Assembly (NCBI GenBank): GCA_036556805.1
Contig: DATBIS010000011.1
Span: 1 to 30,035, forward strand
DNA: 30,035 bases
Source of the DNA: DATBIS01 sp036556805
GTDB lineage: Bacteria; Actinomycetota; UBA4738; HRBIN12
Direction: 5' to 3'
The notes under the pieces: model-generated
What the model was told of the DNA's origin: nothing
Database searches by the model: none
The model's input: only the letters and a program-made list of their open reading frames with translations
Position numbers and translations under genes: made by a program
Shown here: positions 6,843 to 15,378 of the stretch, in pieces
Position numbering within the stretch: the first letter of the stretch is position 1
How the letters are laid out: every line of letters begins with the position of its first letter

Positions 6843-9053
6843 GTGAACGCCGTGTCCCCTCTGCTCGAGGGGCTGAACTCCGTCCAAGCCGAAGCCGTCC
6901 TGCATACGGAAGGACCCGTGCTCATCGTGGCGGGGGCGGGCTCGGGCAAGACGCGGGCGCTCACGCATCGGATGGCGTACCTCATCCGCGAGCACGGCGT
7001 CCCGCCGGGTTCGATCCTCGCGATCACCTTCACGAACAAGGCCGCGCGCGAGATGGCCGACCGCGTCGGCCAGTTGATGGGAACGCAGGTCTCGGGCGGC
7101 ATGTGGATCCTCACGTTCCACTCCGCGTGTGCCCGGATCCTCCGTCGCGAGCACACGCACGTCGGCGTGCCCTCGAGCTTCACGATCTACGATGACGCGG
7201 ACACCGAACGCCTCATCGCGCAGGTCCTGAAGGAGCTCGACCTGGACCCGAAGCGGTGGCCTCCCAAGGCGATGGCGGCGGCCATCGGCAAGGCCAAGGA
7301 CAAGGTGCTGGGGCCGGACGAGTTCGCGGGCCTCGCCGGGAACTTCTACGAGGAGACCGTCGCTCGGGTCTACGCGGTGTACGAACAGCGGAAGCTCGCC
7401 GCGGGCGCGCTCGACTTCGACGACCTCATCTCGGAGGCCGTCCGCCTCTTCCGCGACCACCCCGAGGTGCTCGAGCACTACCAGGAGCGGTTCCGCTACG
7501 TCCTCATCGACGAGTACCAGGACACGAACCGAGCGCAGTACGAGCTCGTGAACATGCTTGCGGCGAAGTACCGCAACGTGTGCGTCGTGGGCGACGCCGA
7601 TCAGGGCGTCTACTCCTGGCGCGGCGCGACGATCCAGAATCTCCTGGACTTCGAGCGCGACTACCCCGACGCGGCCGTGTTCCTGATGGAGCAGAACTAC
7701 CGGTCGACGCAGAACATCCTGCTGGTCGCGAACGCGCTCATCGAGCACAACGTGCAGCGGAAGCCGAAGTCGCTCTGGACCGAGTCCGACGGCGGCGAGC
7801 TCGTGGTGCGCTTCCGTGCCGACGACGAGCACGAGGAGGCGTTCTTCGTCGCGGAGGAGGTCGAGCGCCTCCGCGAGGAAGAGGGCTTCCGCTACGGCGA
7901 CGTCGCGATCTTCTACCGGACGAACGCGCAGTCGCGCGTACTCGAGGACGTGTTCCTGCGGGCGGGGACCCCGTATCGAGTGTTCGGCGGGGTTCGCTTC
8001 TACCAGCGGAGGGAGGTCAAGGACATCCTCGCGTACCTGCGGCTGCTGGTGAACCCGCAGGATGTGATCTCGTTCCGACGCGTCGTGAACACGCCGAAGC
8101 GCGGGATCGGCGACGCGACCGTCGCGGCGATCGAGTCGTTCGCGTCTTCCGAGGGGATCACGCCGATGGAGGCCGTCGGCCGCGTCGACGAGATCGCCGT
8201 GCTGCAGCAGCGCGCGAAGGGCGCGGTGGCCGGGTTCGCCTCGATCATGGCGGCGCTGCGAGCGAGGCTCGACGAGGGCGTCGGCCCCGTGCGGATGGTG
8301 GAGCTCGCGGGCGACCTCTCCGGGTACGTCGCGGAGCTGCAGGAGGAAAGGACCGTCGAGGCCGAGGGCCGGGTCGAGAACATCCAGGAGCTCTCGAGCG
8401 TCGCGGCCGAGCTCGTCGCGCGCGATCCGGATGCCGGGCTCACGGAGTTCCTCGAGGCCGTCTCGCTGGTGAGCGAGCAGGATGAATACGACGAGGAGGA
8501 GTCGAGCCTCACGCTGATGACGCTGCACATCGCGAAGGGGCTCGAGTTTCCCGTCGTGTTCATCGTGGGGATGGAGGACGGCGTCTTCCCGCACTACCGG
8601 TCGATGACCGACCGCGCGGAGCTCGAGGAGGAGCGCCGTCTCGCGTACGTGGGCATCACGCGGGCGCGCCAGCGGCTCTATCTCACCCACGCGTGGAGCC
8701 GGACCCTGTTCGGGCAGACCTCGTACAACCCCGCCTCGCGGTTCCTCGGCGAGATCCCCGAGTACCTGCTCGACCAGCGCGAGTCCGACGGTGGCCGCTC
8801 CCGGAAGGTGCGCGACGCGCGCGGGAAGGCGTACCAGGTCATCGGCCTGCCGGCTCGGACACCGGCCGCGCCGAAGGGCGACATGGTCTCGGTGGCGCCC
8901 GGCGACACGGTCGTGCACGAGCGGTTCGGCGAAGGCGTGGTGCTCGCCGTGAGCGGGACCGGGACGGACGTCGAGGCCCGCGTGTCGTTCGTGGAGGTGG
9001 GAGAGAAGAACCTGCTGCTCGCGTACGCGCCGCTGAGGAAGGTCGGCGTCTAG
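6843..9053 (+). CDS. pcrA: ATP-dependent DNA helicase PcrA/UvrD
   Basis: Superfamily 1A 3'-5' DNA helicase for repair, replication restart and transcription-coupled repair. All hallmark motifs are present in the 736 residues: Q-motif (GLNSVQAEAV), Walker A AGAGSGKT (30-37), Walker B IDEYQDTN, motif III GDADQGVYSWRGA, motif IV QNYRST, motif V TLHIAKGLEFPVVF, and motif VI RLAYVGITRAR. The last 60 residues (GDTVVHERFGEGVV..., ending LRKVGV) form the Tudor-like tail that in PcrA contacts RNA polymerase. The GTG start fits the upstream -10 box and gives a normal N-terminus. Its TAG stop shares the palindrome CTAG (9050-9053) with the stop of the convergent split-barrel gene. Confidence 0.97.
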   Translation: MNAVSPLLEGLNSVQAEAVLHTEGPVLIVAGAGSGKTRALTHRMAYLIREHGVPPGSILAITFTNKAAREMADRVGQLMGTQVSGGMWILTFHSACARILRREHTHVGVPSSFTIYDDADTERLIAQVLKELDLDPKRWPPKAMAAAIGKAKDKVLGPDEFAGLAGNFYEETVARVYAVYEQRKLAAGALDFDDLISEAVRLFRDHPEVLEHYQERFRYVLIDEYQDTNRAQYELVNMLAAKYRNVCVVGDADQGVYSWRGATIQNLLDFERDYPDAAVFLMEQNYRSTQNILLVANALIEHNVQRKPKSLWTESDGGELVVRFRADDEHEEAFFVAEEVERLREEEGFRYGDVAIFYRTNAQSRVLEDVFLRAGTPYRVFGGVRFYQRREVKDILAYLRLLVNPQDVISFRRVVNTPKRGIGDATVAAIESFASSEGITPMEAVGRVDEIAVLQQRAKGAVAGFASIMAALRARLDEGVGPVRMVELAGDLSGYVAELQEERTVEAEGRVENIQELSSVAAELVARDPDAGLTEFLEAVSLVSEQDEYDEEESSLTLMTLHIAKGLEFPVVFIVGMEDGVFPHYRSMTDRAELEEERRLAYVGITRARQRLYLTHAWSRTLFGQTSYNPASRFLGEIPEYLLDQRESDGGRSRKVRDARGKAYQVIGLPARTPAAPKGDMVSVAPGDTVVHERFGEGVVLAVSGTGTDVEARVSFVEVGEKNLLLAYAPLRKVGV

Positions 9054-9535
9054 CCGGGGTGGGGGATCTGCCGGAGCCCGCGTTCGGGATCCCAGGCCAT
9101 GGCCCGCTCGTTGTCCTCGCCGAAGGAGATGAACCCGGCCCGCTCCACGTCGAGCGAGAACAGGTGGTAGTTCGGCTCGTCGGGAGCCCAGTCGATCCGT
9201 CGCAGGATCTCCTTGCGGAACGCCGCTCGAAGGTCGGGGTCGGCCACGTCCGCTGCGCGGCCGTACAGCTTCACGTCGCCACCCGGGTTCATCTTGTCGC
9301 TCGGGACGCTGTGCACGGCGAGCCTCGGATCGCGGAGAAGATCGCGCGCCTTCTTCGACTGCCACATCATCCCGAGGAAGAGGTGTCCGGCCGCGAAATC
9401 GACCTCGCACGGGCTGACCCTGGGCGACCCATCGGGCCGGCTCGTCCCCAACATCACGAGCTCGTCCTTCGTGAAGCGCTCACGAGCAAGACCCGCGATC
9501 TCGGGGCACGCGGCTTCGAACTCGTCCCACCTCAT
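9050..9535 (-). CDS. FMN-binding split-barrel (pyridoxamine 5'-phosphate oxidase-like) protein
   Basis: A 161-residue protein of the PNPOx-like fold. The N-terminal helix is followed by the typical strand pattern MLGTSRPDGSPRVSPCEV, then LFLGMMWQSKKARDLLRDPR and a DVKLYGRAADV strand. These are the landmarks of small flavin- or F420-dependent split-barrel proteins, which are abundant in actinobacteria; the cofactor and substrate cannot be assigned, and true PdxH activity is not implied. ATG 9535 overlaps the stop of the 54-residue membrane protein (ATGA), supporting that start and translational coupling. It ends within CTAG shared with the pcrA stop. Confidence 0.82.
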   Translation of the reverse strand: MRWDEFEAACPEIAGLARERFTKDELVMLGTSRPDGSPRVSPCEVDFAAGHLFLGMMWQSKKARDLLRDPRLAVHSVPSDKMNPGGDVKLYGRAADVADPDLRAAFRKEILRRIDWAPDEPNYHLFSLDVERAGFISFGEDNERAMAWDPERGLRQIPHPG

Positions 9536-9696
9536 CGGGTGAGCGCGAACCAGCCCGCGGCCACGATCACGAGTCCGGCGACGATCGGCGCGATCACCCA
9601 ACCGACCCCCAGCCGTCCGCGGTAGGGGCCGAGCGTCCCGACCTTCGTGGTCGGCTTCAGTCCGGGAGGGCGGAAATGCAGTCGTCGCCTGGCCAT
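9532..9696 (-). CDS. 54-residue single-span membrane protein
   Basis: A short gene found by reading upstream of the split-barrel gene. It begins MARRRLHFRPPGLKP and ends with one hydrophobic segment (about residues 31-52, including WVIAPIVAGLVIVAAGWFAL), followed by TR. The layout, a basic N-terminal tail of about 30 residues and one membrane span at the C-terminus, resembles the CrgA-like/short septal proteins of actinobacteria only in general shape, so no name is given. Support: a TAGACT -10 box 9 bases before the ATG, and an ATGA overlap of its stop with the next gene. Confidence 0.62.
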   Translation of the reverse strand: MARRRLHFRPPGLKPTTKVGTLGPYRGRLGVGWVIAPIVAGLVIVAAGWFALTR

Positions 9697-9705
9697 CTCA
9701 CGTCG

Positions 9706-9711
9706 AGTCTA
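9706..9711 (-). promoter_or_regulatory. -10 box (TAGACT) of the small membrane protein/split-barrel pair
   Basis: On the minus strand TAGACT (9711-9706) is followed by nine bases and the ATG at 9696, leaving a leader of 0-3 bases. It lies back to back with the promoter of the B12-subunit gene; the two -10 boxes are 34 bases apart. Confidence 0.5.
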
Positions 9712-9745
9712 CGGCCGTCGCACCGGGGTCGAGCAGGGCGTTCGT

Positions 9746-9751
9746 TACACT
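9746..9751 (+). promoter_or_regulatory. -10 box (TACACT) of the B12-subunit/sucCD operon, leaderless geometry
   Basis: TACACT is followed by six bases and then ATG 9758, so transcription probably starts at the A of the start codon. No Shine-Dalgarno sequence is present. This would be the promoter of the whole 9758-13467 operon. No cobalamin riboswitch can fit in this arrangement. Confidence 0.58.
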
Positions 9752-9757
9752 CCGAGC

Positions 9758-10180
9758 ATGCCGGGAGGAAAGCACCGCGTGATCGTCGCGAAGCCGGGAC
9801 TGGACGGCCACGACCGTGGGGCGAAGGTCGTCGCGAGGGCCCTGCGCGACGCCGGCTTCGAGGTGATCTACACCGGTCTGTTCCAGACGCCGGAGCAGAT
9901 CGCCGAGACCGCGATCCAAGAGGACGCCGACGCCGTCGGCTTGTCGTGCCACTCGGGGGCGCACATGACGCTCTTCCCGAAGGTGGTGACGGCGCTCCGC
10001 GCGCGCGGCGCGAACGACGTGGTGGTGGTCGGGGGCGGGGTGATCCCCGCCGACGACATCCCCAAGCTCGAGGAGGCCGGGATCGAGAAGATCTTCACCC
10101 CCGGCGCCTCCACCCAGGACATCGCGGCCTGGCTTCGCGAGCGTCTCGAGCGAGCGCCGCAGGCGACCGAGGGCGGGTGA
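9758..10180 (+). CDS. stand-alone cobalamin-binding subunit of an acyl-CoA mutase (methylmalonyl-CoA mutase small/C-terminal type)
   Basis: A 140-residue B12-binding domain: KPGLDGHDRGAKVVARAL contains the DxHxxG motif whose His is the lower axial cobalt ligand, followed by the SGAHMTLFP segment and the GGGVIP glycine motif. In single-chain methylmalonyl-CoA mutases this is the C-terminal domain; here it is a separate gene, as in split mutases of archaea and some bacteria. The catalytic TIM-barrel subunit is not in the window. It lies 4 bases ahead of sucC, so its expected product (succinyl-CoA) is the substrate of the next two genes. The isomerase could instead act on another acyl-CoA (for example isobutyryl- or ethylmalonyl-CoA); context favours methylmalonyl-CoA. 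Confidence 0.85.
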   Translation: MPGGKHRVIVAKPGLDGHDRGAKVVARALRDAGFEVIYTGLFQTPEQIAETAIQEDADAVGLSCHSGAHMTLFPKVVTALRARGANDVVVVGGGVIPADDIPKLEEAGIEKIFTPGASTQDIAAWLRERLERAPQATEGG

Positions 10181-10184
10181 GCCG

Positions 10185-11329
10185 GTGGACCTCTACGAGC
10201 ACATGGGGAAGGAGCTGTTCGCGCGCTACGGCATCTCGGTCCCGAGCGGCACCGTGGCCGAGAACGCGGGTGCGGCCGCGAGGGCGACGAAGGAGCTCGG
10301 TGGCACCTCCGTCGTGAAGGTGCAGGTACAGGTCGGCGGTCGTGGGAAGGGCGGCGGCGTCGTGCTCGCCGACTCCCCCGTCGGCGCGGCCCAGGCCGCG
10401 GAGAAGATGCTCGCCGAGGGTTTCCAGGGCATGCCGGTCACGAGGGTGCTGATCGAGGAGCGCCTCGCGATCGCGAGCGAGTTCTACGCCGCCATGCTGC
10501 TCGACCGTTCGACCGGCAAGTACCTCGCGATGGTCACGGCCGAAGGCGGCATGGACATCGAGGAGCTCGCGCGGACGCGGCCCGAGGCGCTCCGCCGCGT
10601 CGAGATCGACCCGCTGCTCGGCCTGCGCATGTACCACCTCCGCGACCTTACCGGCGCGCTTCCCGCGGACGTGCGGGCCGGGGTGGCCGATGTCCTTCGG
10701 CTCGTGAACACGCTCCTCACCGAGCAGGACGCGACGCTCGTCGAGATCAACCCGCTCGTGCGCCTGCAGGACGGCCGGATCGTCGCGCTCGACGCGAAGG
10801 TCACGATCGACGACAACGCGCTGTTCCGCCATCCCGACCTCGAGGAGCTCCGGAGCCAGTTCCCGATCGACGAGGTCGAGGCGAGGGCGAAGGAGGCCGG
10901 GCTGCAGTACGTGAAGCTCGACGGCGAGGTCGGCATCATCGGCAACGGCGCGGGCCTCGTGATGTCCACGCTGGACGTCGTGGCGCAGGCCGGAGCCAGA
11001 GCCGCGAACTTCCTCGATATCGGGGGCGGCGCGAGCGCCGACACGATGGCAACCTCGCTGCAGGTGATCCTGTCCGACCCGTCGGTGAAGGCCGTGCTCA
11101 TCAACATCTTCGGAGGGATCACGCGCTGTGACCTCGTGGCGGAGGGCGTCCTCGACGCGCTCGGGCGCGTGAAGGCTCGCGTCCCGATCGTCGTCCGGCT
11201 CGACGGCACGAACGGCGAGGAGGGACGGCGCATCCTCACCGAGGCCGCGCATCCCCGCATCGTCCCGGCCTCGACGATGCTGGAGGCCGCGCGGCGGGCC
11301 GCCGAGCTCGCGAACGACGGCGAGGCAGC

Positions 11330-11333
<4 letters not shown>
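10185..11333 (+). CDS. sucC: succinyl-CoA ligase beta subunit
   Basis: Beta subunit of succinyl-CoA synthetase, which couples succinyl-CoA cleavage to ADP or GDP phosphorylation in the TCA cycle. The 382 residues are full length: an ATP-grasp domain (MDLYEHMGKELFARYGI..., KVQVQVGGRGKGGGV) and a C-terminal CoA-ligase domain with GGGASADTM and NIFGGITRCDLVA. The GTG start 4 bases after the B12-subunit stop gives the canonical N-terminus. The ATG of sucD overlaps its stop by 4 bases. Confidence 0.97.
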
Positions 11334-12195
<862 letters not shown>

Positions 12196-12199
<4 letters not shown>

Positions 12200-13467
12200 C
12201 CGCGGCCGAACCGTCGGAACACCGTACGGGGATCGCCGCCGCCGCCGCATACGGGTTCCTCGCGTTCGTCGGGACGACCCTCGCGGGCCAGCTGGTCGGA
12301 TTCCTGGCCTGGCTCGCCGGCGCACGGGCCTACGGTGCCCGGTTGCCCCTCAAGCTCGGATGGCTCTACCTCGCGTCGTTCCATCGGGTCGGGATCGACC
12401 TGACCCTGACGGAGCCGTTCGGGTTCGGCGACGGACCCGAGGCTTCGCCCGCGGGTCCGGCTACCTACACGCTCCGCATCGCGATGCTCTCCGGGACGAT
12501 CGTCGCGATCGCGCTCCTCGCGTACGCGGGCCGGCGCGCCGCGCGCCGCGCGCCGGGTTCGCCATGGGTGGTCCCGGGGATCGCGCTCGCGTACGCGGCG
12601 CCGATCTTCGTGATGTCGCTCCTCGTCACGCTGCGCTTCCCCGGCGCGGGCGTCGTGGGCATCGGGCCGGTCGCCTGGGAGGCGTTCGCGTTGCCGGCGT
12701 TGCTGGCGCTCGTCGCTTCCGGCGCCGGCGTTCTCTCGATCACGAGCTTCGGAGCGGCGAGGGTTCGCTCGTGGCTGCGAGCCGGCGCCCGCATGTTCGG
12801 GGCGGCGGTCCTGCTCGCGTTCGTCGGCTTCGTGGTTCTGGCGGGGGTCCGTCCCGACGCGTCGGGTTCGTACCTGCGCTGGATCGGACGAAGCGGGAGC
12901 GCCGGCGCGCTCGTGGCTACCAACCATCTCCTCCTTCTGCCCGATCAGTCGCTGTGGATCCTCGCCCCGGCGATGGGGAGCTGCGACGAGCTCGGCGGAG
13001 CATCGCCGTCACAGAGGACCGAGCTCTGTGGGCGGTCGCTCGGCGAGCGGCGGGGTCCCGGAGACGCGCTTGCGAACTTCTTCGCGTTCCCCACGGAGCC
13101 GACCACGTTGCCCGCCCCTTACCTGCTGTTCGTCTTGGTGCCGGCCGGCGCGGTCGTGGCCGGCGCGGCCCGTTCGAGCACCGCGGGATCGCTCGGGGCG
13201 AGGATCGCCGACGGGGCGGCCTCGGGCGTCGTCTTCGCGGTGCTGGTCGTGGCCGGCTCGCTCGTGTCCCGCGTGTCGATCGACCAAGCGGGCGCGGGGA
13301 CGCTGCTCTCGGCGGGCCCGGAGCCGGTGAGGACGGGGTTGCTCGCGCTCGCGTGGGGAGTGCTCGGCGGGGCGATCGGGGCGGGAGTGTTCCCGGCGCT
13401 GCCTCAGGAAGGCGTCGTCGCCCCGGGGGCCGCCGTGCCGGCCCCGCCCAGCCCGACCTCGGTGTAG
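12196..13467 (+). CDS. polytopic membrane protein, PerM/DUF6350-like by position
   Basis: A 423-residue protein with about ten hydrophobic segments and no obvious soluble domain, opening VTAAEPSEHRTGIAAAAAYG and ending with a Pro/Ala-rich tail. Direct family motifs are weak. The position between sucD and purN-purH is the place occupied by the DUF6350 protein PerM (Rv0955) in mycobacteria, where PerM helps cell division under stress; length and topology are similar. The assignment is therefore mainly synteny-based. GTG 12196 overlaps the sucD stop. Its last 64 bases are also read on the opposite strand as the end of the repeat protein, and both tails are low-complexity. Confidence 0.7.
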
Positions 13468-14090
13468 TGCGTCTCGAGCGTGGTGAACCGGCGCCACGCC
13501 GCCTGCCAGCCGGGGTCGTCACGCGAGAACCGCTCGACCGGGGTCGCCGGCGCCTGCCGGTCCCAGATGCCGAAGAACGTCTTGCCGTACCCGAGCAGGT
13601 AGCGCTGACCCGAGTGGGTGTACTGCAGGACGTCGACGTCGCTCGTGTCGATCGGCGACGCGGGCGCCCCCGCGGCGGCCGCGATCGTGGCCTGCGGCAC
13701 CACCACGTGGTTCGGCTCGAGCGAGGCGAAACGCACCCAGGCCTGGCGCCAGCCCTCGTCGGTACGGGGGAATCGTTCCACCGGGCTCGTGGGCGCCTCC
13801 CGGTCCCAGAGACCGAAGAAATCGGCGCCGTACCCGAGCACGTAGCGATAGCCCGAGTGCGTGTACTGCACGGAACCGGCCGACATCGGTGCGGGCGCCG
13901 TGGCCTCGGGCGACGCCGAGGCGACGGTCATGGCGGAGGCGGGTTCGGCGGCCGGCGTCGAGGCGACGGCGGCATCCGCCGCAGAGGTCGGTTCGGCGGT
14001 GGGGACCGGCTTCGTGAGGTCGCTGAGGCAATAGCGACACTTGATGGCGTCGTCCTGGATCTCCTCGGCGCAGTACGGACACTTCTTCAC
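13404..14090 (-). CDS. zinc-ribbon protein with a tandem 51-residue repeat, family not recognised
   Basis: A 228-residue protein in four parts: an N-terminal zinc ribbon (Cys4, 7, 18, 21), an Ala/Pro/Ser/Thr-rich linker (about 25-72), and two copies of a 51-residue module at 75-125 and 156-206, joined by an Ala-rich linker. The copies share 35 of 51 residues, with the conserved pattern YTHSGxRYxLGYGxxFFGxWDR-x-AP-x2-PVERF and then GW-x3-AW-x-RF-x2-LE. The module is rich in aromatic residues and Gly; I do not recognise it. There is no membrane segment or signal peptide. The GTG start at 14090 has AAAGGG seven bases upstream and places the ribbon at the very N-terminus. The gene follows the B-box protein by 32 bases. 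Its 3' end overlaps the convergent membrane-protein gene by 64 bases. Confidence 0.82.
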   Translation of the reverse strand: MKKCPYCAEEIQDDAIKCRYCLSDLTKPVPTAEPTSAADAAVASTPAAEPASAMTVASASPEATAPAPMSAGSVQYTHSGYRYVLGYGADFFGLWDREAPTSPVERFPRTDEGWRQAWVRFASLEPNHVVVPQATIAAAAGAPASPIDTSDVDVLQYTHSGQRYLLGYGKTFFGIWDRQAPATPVERFSRDDPGWQAAWRRFTTLETHYTEVGLGGAGTAAPGATTPS

Positions 14091-14122
14091 GGTTCGACCC
14101 TTTCGAGCGGAGGAGCGTAAGG

Positions 14123-14710
14123 CTAGCTCATGGTGCGAGCGCGTCGCCCGGGAAGCGCAGCCATCGCGAGGCCCGCCACCAGGCCGGCGAGCCCCGCCAC
14201 GACGGCGAGGTGGGGACCCACGAAGGGGCGCGTGAACTCCGGCGGCCGGTCGATCGCGAGCACGGCGCCGGCCGCCACGAGCGCCGAGAGGACGGCGACC
14301 GCCGCTCCGGTGCGACGGGCCTGGTCGCGCCGGCGGCCGGACCACCACACCACGCACGCCAGCAGGGCCGCCGGCGCGACCACCATCGACCACGGGAAGT
14401 CACCCCGGAAGGGCCACACCCAGGCGCCGAACCATCGTCCCTGGCGCGCCCAGGGGAGGATCGTCGCGACGAGCGCCACCACGACCGCGAGGCCGGTTGC
14501 CGTGGCCGCGGCCGTCGGCCGGGCCGGCCCGGCCGTGCCGCCGGTTCGCACGTCGACCGGCAGGCATTCGAGGCCGATCACCTTGCCGCGCACGGGTACC
14601 GCGCACGCGAGGCAGACCGGCCTGCCGCATTCCTCGCACCGGTCCACCGCCGTCGCGCCGGCGTGCAGATGGCAGCGCTCGGCGCCCTTGATCCAGCGTT
14701 CCTCCCGCAT
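14123..14710 (-). CDS. B-box-type zinc-finger membrane protein
   Basis: A 195-residue protein with an N-terminal zinc-binding module, CHLH at about 13-16, CEEC, CLAC and a final Cys, in the order of B-box-like fingers found on many actinobacterial rhomboid and membrane proteins. Four hydrophobic segments follow (roughly 70-90, 105-125, 135-153, 165-190), separated by short Arg-rich loops. No catalytic motif is visible, so the role may be protein-protein contact at the membrane. ATG 14710 lies 8 bases after a TAGGCT box, and it is divergent from purN. It is probably co-transcribed with the zinc-ribbon repeat protein. Confidence 0.75.
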   Translation of the reverse strand: MREERWIKGAERCHLHAGATAVDRCEECGRPVCLACAVPVRGKVIGLECLPVDVRTGGTAGPARPTAAATATGLAVVVALVATILPWARQGRWFGAWVWPFRGDFPWSMVVAPAALLACVVWWSGRRRDQARRTGAAVAVLSALVAAGAVLAIDRPPEFTRPFVGPHLAVVAGLAGLVAGLAMAALPGRRARTMS

Positions 14711-14718
14711 CCGCGAAG

Positions 14719-14724
14719 AGCCTA
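14719..14724 (-). promoter_or_regulatory. -10 box (TAGGCT) of the B-box/zinc-ribbon pair
   Basis: On the minus strand TAGGCT is followed by eight bases and the ATG at 14710, again leaderless or nearly so. It shares a 59-base divergent region with the purN promoter. Confidence 0.5.
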
Positions 14725-14754
14725 CGGCAGGACCGCGGCGCCCAGGGCGTCTGT

Positions 14755-14760
14755 TAGCGT
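14755..14760 (+). promoter_or_regulatory. -10 box (TAGCGT) of purN
   Basis: TAGCGT is followed by nine bases and the ATG at 14770; the predicted leader is only 2-4 bases. No ribosome site is present upstream of the ATG. Confidence 0.48.
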
Positions 14761-14769
14761 GGCGCACCG

Positions 14770-15378
14770 ATGGACGCGCGGATCGCGGTGCTCGTCTCGG
14801 GCTCGGGCACCAACCTGCAGGCGCTGCTCGACGATCCGATCGTCGGCCCGTGGATCGCGCTCGTCGTGTCCGATCGCGGGGGCATCCGTGCGCTCGACCG
14901 TGCGGCCGAACGCGGCGTCGACACCATCGTGCGCCCCACCGAGGACCATCCCGACCGCGAGGCCTTCTCGGCCGCGCTCCGCGACGAGCTCCTCGACCGT
15001 GGCATCGACCTCGTCGTGAGCGCGGGCTACATGAAGGTGCTGGGGACCCCGTTCGTCGAAGCGTTCGCGGGGCGGTTACTGAACGTGCACCCCGCGCTGC
15101 TGCCGTCGTTCCCGGGCGCGCACGCGGTCGCCGACGCCCTCGACTGGGGAGCGAAGGTGACCGGCGTGACCGTGCACCTCGTCGACGAGCAGGTCGACCA
15201 CGGCCCCATCGTGCTGCAGGAGGCGGTGCCGATCCGCGATGACGACGACTGGGACTCGCTCGAGGCGCGCATCCACGACGCCGAGCATCGCCTGCTTCCG
15301 GCCGCGGTTCGCGCCCTCGTCGAGGGAAGGCTGAAGGTCGAGGGCCGGCGCGTGCACGTTCTCGAGGTCTCCGCGTGA
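14770..15378 (+). CDS. purN: phosphoribosylglycinamide formyltransferase
   Basis: Transfers the formyl group of 10-formyl-tetrahydrofolate to GAR in purine synthesis. The 202-residue chain is normal length. The phosphate-binding SGSGTNLQALL is at 10-20, catalytic Asn105 and His107 are in LLNVHPALLPSFPGAHA, and Asp143 is in VDHGPI. The ATG start gives the family N-terminus directly. Its stop overlaps the GTG of purH (GTGA), so the two are translationally coupled. Confidence 0.96.
   Translation: MDARIAVLVSGSGTNLQALLDDPIVGPWIALVVSDRGGIRALDRAAERGVDTIVRPTEDHPDREAFSAALRDELLDRGIDLVVSAGYMKVLGTPFVEAFAGRLLNVHPALLPSFPGAHAVADALDWGAKVTGVTVHLVDEQVDHGPIVLQEAVPIRDDDDWDSLEARIHDAEHRLLPAAVRALVEGRLKVEGRRVHVLEVSA

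Noticed and set aside
6765..9410. 881-codon open frame on the minus strand opposite pcrA
   Set aside because: It mirrors the GC-rich codon pattern of pcrA, has Arg/Asp/Glu/Leu-dominated composition and no recognisable domain, while pcrA on the plus strand carries every helicase motif.
9697..9757. Cobalamin riboswitch upstream of the B12-subunit gene
   Set aside because: The gap to the divergent gene is only 61 bases, the -10 box lies six bases before the ATG, and no B12-box-like sequence is seen.
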